A stretch of DNA of 27,252 nt. Origin: Bacteriovoracaceae bacterium UBA4573. GTDB lineage: Bacteria; Bdellovibrionota; UBA1018; UBA923. Below are positions 23,525-27,252 of this stretch, piece by piece. The stretch covers positions 1-27,252 of the forward strand of contig DGKJ01000079.1 of assembly GCA_002387735.1 (NCBI GenBank), given 5' to 3'. The stretch's first letter is position 1. Every line of letters starts with the position of its first letter. The notes beneath the pieces are model-generated. The model was not told the origin of the DNA and made no database searches. It was given only the letters and a program-made list of their open reading frames with translations. The position numbers and the translations under genes were made by a program.

Positions 23525-24496
23525 GAATACTAACGTATCGGAAGTACCATTTTCCAACAGTGCTTTTTCAAAACTCGCTTTATCGCCACCAAATCCAAGG
23601 TAATCGCTAATTCCGCAAAAGCGCGGCCCGAAGTTTTCTATGGCGAGATTCTCCCAATACTCCGGTGCACCAACAACGATCACCGGATTGCGGACGTCAA
23701 ATTTTTTGTTACGAAATCCACCCCAGGTTTTGGGCCGCCAAGAACCGGGAGCGAATTCATACATTGTGGACTCGATAAGCGGCCTCGCTGCTCGTAGTTT
23801 CGACGGTACGTCGAACTGTGCGGAAAAAAAAGTGGCCAACGTTCCCGTGTCGAACCATTCGATATCTTCGCGGTAGGCATAGAGCCGCGCTTCTTGAACC
23901 AACGGCTCCAAGAGCGAGGGTCGCAATTCGCTTACTCCGTCGGGCAATCTTTCTAATAACTCCGGCTCGATGATGTAAGCTCCCGAAAACATCGTTCCCT
24001 GATTCGATTTTTCGCCAAAACCAACAACCAAGCCTTTCGAATCGACTGCAACATTGGTGTACGGCTCAGAACCATTAAACGCCCTTACATGAATAGTGAG
24101 CGGTGACTTTCGATTTACGTGGAATTCGAGCATTTTGCGCCAGGGAGCGAAGCATACGCTATCCCCATTTACGACCAACAGCCGATCATTCCCCACCCAG
24201 TTTTTAATTTTTCGAAGAGCCCCAGAAGAGCCTAATATCTGCTGCGATTCGTCACTATAATCGATAGCGATTCTTGCAAAATTTCTCAAATCAGCAATTT
24301 CTAATGCGTTATGAATGGTCTCGGGGCAGTGCCCCACATTGACCATCCAGCGGTCAGGCTGAAGCTCTCGCAACACCGACCAAATCGCATACCAAACGGT
24401 AGGGACTCCCACAATCGGAAGGGCTGGCTTCGAAAAGTTGTCAGTCAGGGGTCGAAGTCGGGTACCGAAGCCCGCACACAAAACAAGTGCTTTCAT
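23495..24496 (-). CDS. murU: MurU-like sugar-1-phosphate nucleotidylyltransferase
   Basis: A 333-residue nucleotidyltransferase. LCAGFGTRLRPLTDNFSKP (6-24) is the NTP-binding loop, VVNGDSVC holds the metal-binding Asp, and WFDTGTLATFFSA matches the W-x-D-(I/T)-GT ending of MurU/GlmU-like enzymes. Next to amgK it most likely makes UDP-MurNAc from MurNAc-1-phosphate. It is about 100 residues longer than Pseudomonas-type MurU (about 220-230). The extra C-terminal part (from about 235) is rich in Trp, Gly and aromatic residues and resembles no known module to me. AAGGG lies six bases before the ATG, overlapping the amgK stop region; the gap to amgK is nine bases. An alternative is another sugar nucleotidyltransferase. 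Confidence 0.8.
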   Translation of the reverse strand: MKALVLCAGFGTRLRPLTDNFSKPALPIVGVPTVWYAIWSVLRELQPDRWMVNVGHCPETIHNALEIADLRNFARIAIDYSDESQQILGSSGALRKIKNWVGNDRLLVVNGDSVCFAPWRKMLEFHVNRKSPLTIHVRAFNGSEPYTNVAVDSKGLVVGFGEKSNQGTMFSGAYIIEPELLERLPDGVSELRPSLLEPLVQEARLYAYREDIEWFDTGTLATFFSAQFDVPSKLRAARPLIESTMYEFAPGSWRPKTWGGFRNKKFDVRNPVIVVGAPEYWENLAIENFGPRFCGISDYLGFGGDKASFEKALLENGTSDTLVFLNQSYSAKK

Positions 24497-24505
24497 TTTT
24501 AACCC

Positions 24506-25531
24506 TTAAAAATAGTAATATCGAAAAAGCAGACATCTAAGCTCGTCGAGCTCTGGGAAACGTAGCAAATTTCTACGAATATTTTCAAACGTGTTGCCAA
24601 TAAATTTTAAGTATCTCGCATCACCACGCTTGGCATAAAAGGAAGCAAACGAACCGATGGCCTTAAAATTTCGCTGAATCGCCATTAGATCGAAAATTCG
24701 TACGAATTCCTTTCGTCCGGTTTTCGTACCCTCCATTTTATCTCGTTGGCGAATATAGTAATCGACCAGTTCGTAAACTACTTCTTCTTCTAATTGATAA
24801 TAGGAATCACGCAAAAGCGACGCGAGGTCGTATTGGGCGCAACCCATGCGCGCATCTTGAAAATCGATCATGTATAGGTCTTGATCCACGACCATGATAT
24901 TTCGACTGTGGTAATCGCGGTGAGTAAAATACCACTCTTGACTGGCAAGTTGTTTGCAAATGCTTTCAAAATAATTTTGAACTCGACGCTCTTCTTTGTT
25001 TGGAATCTTTCGTGCTAACGTGCCGCCGTAAAAGTGTGCAAGCGCAAACCGCACTTCCCACATCAATTTTTCTTCGTCGAAGTAGAGTCCATATGCATCT
25101 ATGGGCGCAGAACGTTGAGTAGCCACAACCTGCATATTCAAAACTAAGTCGATTGCCCGTTTAAACCAAACCAACTGATCTCTTTTTTTCGAGACTCGCT
25201 CCAGTCTTTTCAAAAGAGTTTCGTCTCCCAAGTCGGAAAGCAAGATCACGCCACTCTTGTCATCTACGTCGACAATTTGGGGAACATTAATACCAAGTTT
25301 ACTCAGATGTTTTTGTACTTGTATAAAAGTAAGATCATTCCCGGAATCTTCGAAGGGCTGCATCTTCATCAAAATGAAGGACGCAGTGCGAGTTCTTACT
25401 CGATAGTATCTTCGAGTAGAGGCGTCGCCTGGCAGGGCTTCAACGGTTACGCTGCGGCCAAGGCGTGACACCCAAGCCTTTACCAAAACATCGTAATTAA
25501 CTTCAGCTGTTTTTGTTTTTTCCGGTCGCAT
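24506..25531 (-). CDS. amgK: AmgK-like N-acetylmuramate/N-acetylglucosamine kinase
   Basis: A 341-residue aminoglycoside phosphotransferase-fold kinase. GDASTRRYYR (35-44) is typical of AmgK. FTHRDYHSRNIMV (202-214) is the catalytic loop with the base Asp206, and MIDFQDARMG (221-230) binds metal. YDLASLLRDSYY follows as in AmgK proteins. Pseudomonas AmgK phosphorylates MurNAc at the anomeric carbon, which bypasses de novo UDP-MurNAc synthesis and underlies fosfomycin tolerance. It is followed by murU at nine bases, the usual pair. Its start overlaps the upstream lipoprotein gene by 29 bases. A choline kinase or aminoglycoside kinase is less likely given this pair. Confidence 0.88.
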   Translation of the reverse strand: MRPEKTKTAEVNYDVLVKAWVSRLGRSVTVEALPGDASTRRYYRVRTRTASFILMKMQPFEDSGNDLTFIQVQKHLSKLGINVPQIVDVDDKSGVILLSDLGDETLLKRLERVSKKRDQLVWFKRAIDLVLNMQVVATQRSAPIDAYGLYFDEEKLMWEVRFALAHFYGGTLARKIPNKEERRVQNYFESICKQLASQEWYFTHRDYHSRNIMVVDQDLYMIDFQDARMGCAQYDLASLLRDSYYQLEEEVVYELVDYYIRQRDKMEGTKTGRKEFVRIFDLMAIQRNFKAIGSFASFYAKRGDARYLKFIGNTFENIRRNLLRFPELDELRCLLFRYYYF

Positions 25532-26363
25532 CTGTTTGATTTACAATTCTTAAAAATAACTCAAATCCTGCACTCTTAACTATAGGATTACGAAGCGGCG
25601 ACTGTTTCGCAACTTCATTGCGAAGTTCGTCAATTCTCTCACTTAGAGGTGGCAATATCTGCCCAACCGGTTCCCTCGCGAAATTACGATTTGATTCGCT
25701 TAGACGACTCAAATAAGAAATACCGCCCCTCGGGTCGTAACGGTGTTCAACGAGGCGTTGAATGGCACTTCGGTCAGCCTGATAATAAGCGGCATTTCCA
25801 AAATCGAAGAAACCACCTTTTTCAAACCACTTACCATCAACCGTGGGTAAGGCCTCACTAGTTCCAGCATCTGCACTTAACCCCATCGGGAGGTAGACCT
25901 TACTTTCGGCCAGCGCTCGACCCTGAATGGTTTCGAAACTGATCTGGGGGTGGCGGGCCTCTAATAATGCGATTTGGGTAGCCAACACAAAAGCGAGTTC
26001 ATTTTCAAACTTTATCGCCTTAAGCAGGCCGGTTGATAAGTAGATACTGCCATTTAAACCCGCTCCGTGAATTAAACGTCTACTATCGATGATTTTTACC
26101 TTAATGGTACTGGAACTGGGCGCTGATGCGGACACCGCAAGCGTGTTAACTAAATTTTGAATAAACTTTTCAATCTTCAGAAAGTCAGTTTTGAGTTTGG
26201 TTTTTGATTCTAACAAACCATATTGGTGTTGTAGATTTTTATACATCCGCGCTTCAAAGCTCGATTCCATCTCGGGAGAAAGCACCCCTTGATCGACCTT
26301 ATTTGGCGCGGTGCTGCAGCCCGACCAGACCAAGAGAAACACAAGTAGTAGGAATCTTTTCAT
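25503..26363 (-). CDS. Degenerate M48-peptidase-fold lipoprotein, catalytic residues lost
   Basis: A 286-residue predicted lipoprotein (Cys16 in VWSGC, with an unusual Trp at -3). After a helical segment (about 28-75) comes an M48/BepA-like core. GSIYLSTGLLKAI and NELAFVLATQIALLEARHP (121-139) align with the M48 active-site helix, and YYQADRSAIQRLVEHRYDP with its second zinc motif. The HExxH residues read T129-Q130-I-A-L133, and the E-x-x-AD ligand is Tyr193. All three zinc ligands and the catalytic Glu are therefore missing while neighbouring residues are kept. It is probably a non-enzymatic binding protein in the periplasm or outer membrane. It starts 45 bases after the LysM gene and overlaps amgK by 29 bases. 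Confidence 0.78.
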   Translation of the reverse strand: MKRFLLLVFLLVWSGCSTAPNKVDQGVLSPEMESSFEARMYKNLQHQYGLLESKTKLKTDFLKIEKFIQNLVNTLAVSASAPSSSTIKVKIIDSRRLIHGAGLNGSIYLSTGLLKAIKFENELAFVLATQIALLEARHPQISFETIQGRALAESKVYLPMGLSADAGTSEALPTVDGKWFEKGGFFDFGNAAYYQADRSAIQRLVEHRYDPRGGISYLSRLSESNRNFAREPVGQILPPLSERIDELRNEVAKQSPLRNPIVKSAGFELFLRIVNQTDATGKNKNS

Positions 26364-26408
26364 CCTACTACTGTAACAAAAGACTGTTGTGATGACTAGA
26401 TATCGTCT

Positions 26409-27203
26409 TTATTGAGTGGCTGTAGGGACTCGATCTTGCTCGACCACTTCGCCATCATCTGGCGCGGCTAAGTCGTTAAGTCCGCCGCCAACGCTGCCAA
26501 CCGTAGTAGGACCAAAGGTTTCCGCTGAGGGCATGCCGCCAAGACGTTGATTGCGCCGCCCCTTGATTTCGTCTACTCGACGACGCTCTTCTTCTGTAAT
26601 TTGATAATAAATATAGAAGCCCGCGTAGATGCGATTAGGATCTCTGATTAGGTCCTTATTGTTTTCGTAAATCTTCTTCCATTTCGAACGCTGGGCATAC
26701 ACATCGTCGGCAATCGAGCCGAGCGTGTCACCGGATTTAATTAAGTATGGTTCGCCGTTGTGGCCAACGTCGGGTTCCTGAACTGGTTTTTCATATTTAA
26801 TTTTGGTGCCGGCCATTATCATGTTTGCGTTTTTCAACTTATCCCGATTCATATCGAAAATGTCGCGCCAACGCGTAATGTCGCCGTAAACTTCAAACGC
26901 AATTTTCATCAAAGTGTCGTTCTTTTTTACCGTATAGTGGTTAACTTCCCCGGTGCCGTAATTGGTCGACATTTGAGATGGGGCGTCATAACTATCTGCT
27001 GGAATCTCGGCTTTCGACTCGGTGACAGTTTCAGTCACTGGTTCGGCTGCGACAACTTCGGCATCGCCTTCGCTTTCAACTACAGCCGTGTCTGCTCCGG
27101 CATTTTCTGCGACCCATTCGGCATCTTCATCTTCAGCCGATCCGCCGCAACCTCCAAGACCAACTGAGCTGGCAACCACTGCTACTACCAGCAACCTCTT
27201 CAT
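26409..27203 (-). CDS. Lipoprotein with two LysM domains
   Basis: A 264-residue predicted lipoprotein, with lipobox LGGC (Cys19). Residues 20-85 are an acidic, low-complexity linker rich in Glu, Ala and Val, suited to reach from the membrane. Two LysM domains follow at about 89-138 (HYTVKKNDTLMKIAFEVYGD) and 153-202 (YLIKSGDTLGSIADDVY), each with the G/N-DTL pattern that binds peptidoglycan. The C-terminal 60 residues are Arg- then Gly/Pro-rich. No hydrolase domain is present, so it is likely a structural or anchoring wall-binding protein. Placement before the M48-like protein, amgK and murU ties it to the cell-wall theme. A two-tier inverted repeat sits just upstream, at the window edge. Confidence 0.9.
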   Translation of the reverse strand: MKRLLVVAVVASSVGLGGCGGSAEDEDAEWVAENAGADTAVVESEGDAEVVAAEPVTETVTESKAEIPADSYDAPSQMSTNYGTGEVNHYTVKKNDTLMKIAFEVYGDITRWRDIFDMNRDKLKNANMIMAGTKIKYEKPVQEPDVGHNGEPYLIKSGDTLGSIADDVYAQRSKWKKIYENNKDLIRDPNRIYAGFYIYYQITEEERRRVDEIKGRRNQRLGGMPSAETFGPTTVGSVGGGLNDLAAPDDGEVVEQDRVPTATQ

Positions 27204-27216
27204 TCACGCCGCATAA

Positions 27217-27252
27217 GTGAGCATATACGGGTGTCTCATTCACCCCACTCAC
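27217..27252. promoter_or_regulatory. Two-tier inverted repeat upstream of the LysM gene
   Basis: GTGAG (27217-27221) and CTCAC (27248-27252) flank inner arms GGGTG (27229-27233) and CACCC (27241-27245). TATATG, a fair -10 on the minus strand, lies between the outer and inner arms, but no -35 fits. It could be an operator, or the terminator of a gene beyond the window edge. Confidence 0.25.

Noticed and set aside
23495..24496. Glucose-1-phosphate thymidylyl- or mannose-1-phosphate guanylyltransferase
   Set aside because: The adjacent amgK gene and the W-x-D-x-GT ending favour MurU, though the C-terminal extension keeps a little doubt.
1..27252. Prophage, insertion sequence, CRISPR or integron
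   Set aside because: No transposase, integrase, phage gene, regular repeat array or terminal inverted repeats are seen on either strand.

Overview
The window is about 27 kb of densely packed chromosome with roughly 47% GC by eye. It holds 25 complete genes plus the tail of one more at the left edge. There are no transposases, tRNAs, rRNAs or CRISPR repeats, and no gene-free stretch over 300 bases; the longest is the 190 bases before htpX. Several predicted lipoproteins, an HtrA protease, LysM proteins and MurNAc salvage enzymes point to a Gram-negative cell. SpoVG, a DUF1844 protein, PilT- and PilZ-like proteins and a LysM lipoprotein together suggest a delta-proteobacterial lineage, with Bdellovibrionota my best guess. 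That assignment is inference, not a read-out.

Layout. (1) 1-481 (+): the end of a glycine-rich TPM/YgcG-type protein, overlapped by a small TPM-domain protein. (2) 395-10659: a surface-glycan cluster. A GT-C-like membrane protein and a methyltransferase lie on the minus strand. A Wzx-like flippase, an AsnB-type amidotransferase and a CgeB-like glycosyltransferase lie on the plus strand. A GT2 glycosyltransferase, an ATP-grasp ligase, a sugar epimerase and a HAD phosphatase lie on the minus strand. (3) 10703-12376: a UvrC-N/Cho-like GIY-YIG nuclease (+), then a Fic protein and SpoVG (-). (4) 12475-17802 (-): a proteostasis run transcribed htpX, DUF1844 gene, htrA, clpB. (5) 18035-18883 (+): an endonuclease IV-like TIM barrel. 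(6) 18884-22107 (-): PilZ-like membrane protein, lipoprotein, GAF protein and PilT-like ATPase. (7) 22146-27203: a ferredoxin coupled to anmK (+), meeting a minus-strand run of LysM lipoprotein, degenerate M48 lipoprotein, amgK and murU.

How the genes work together. Region 2 should make, modify and export an O-antigen- or capsule-like glycan. Region 4 joins inner-membrane (HtpX), periplasmic (HtrA) and cytosolic (ClpB) protein quality control in one transcription unit. Region 6 places a retraction-type ATPase beside two possible signal-sensing proteins. Region 7 carries three of the four enzymes of the MurNAc-salvage route known from Pseudomonas (AnmK, AmgK and MurU; the phosphatase MupP is not evident nearby).

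The most striking features are these. All five convergent gene pairs overlap or abut. An M48-fold lipoprotein has lost every zinc ligand. A short hairpin could hide the clpB ribosome binding site. The PilZ/GAF/PilT neighbourhood may be a small regulated pilus module. I did not find a clear-cut new defence or mobile system.
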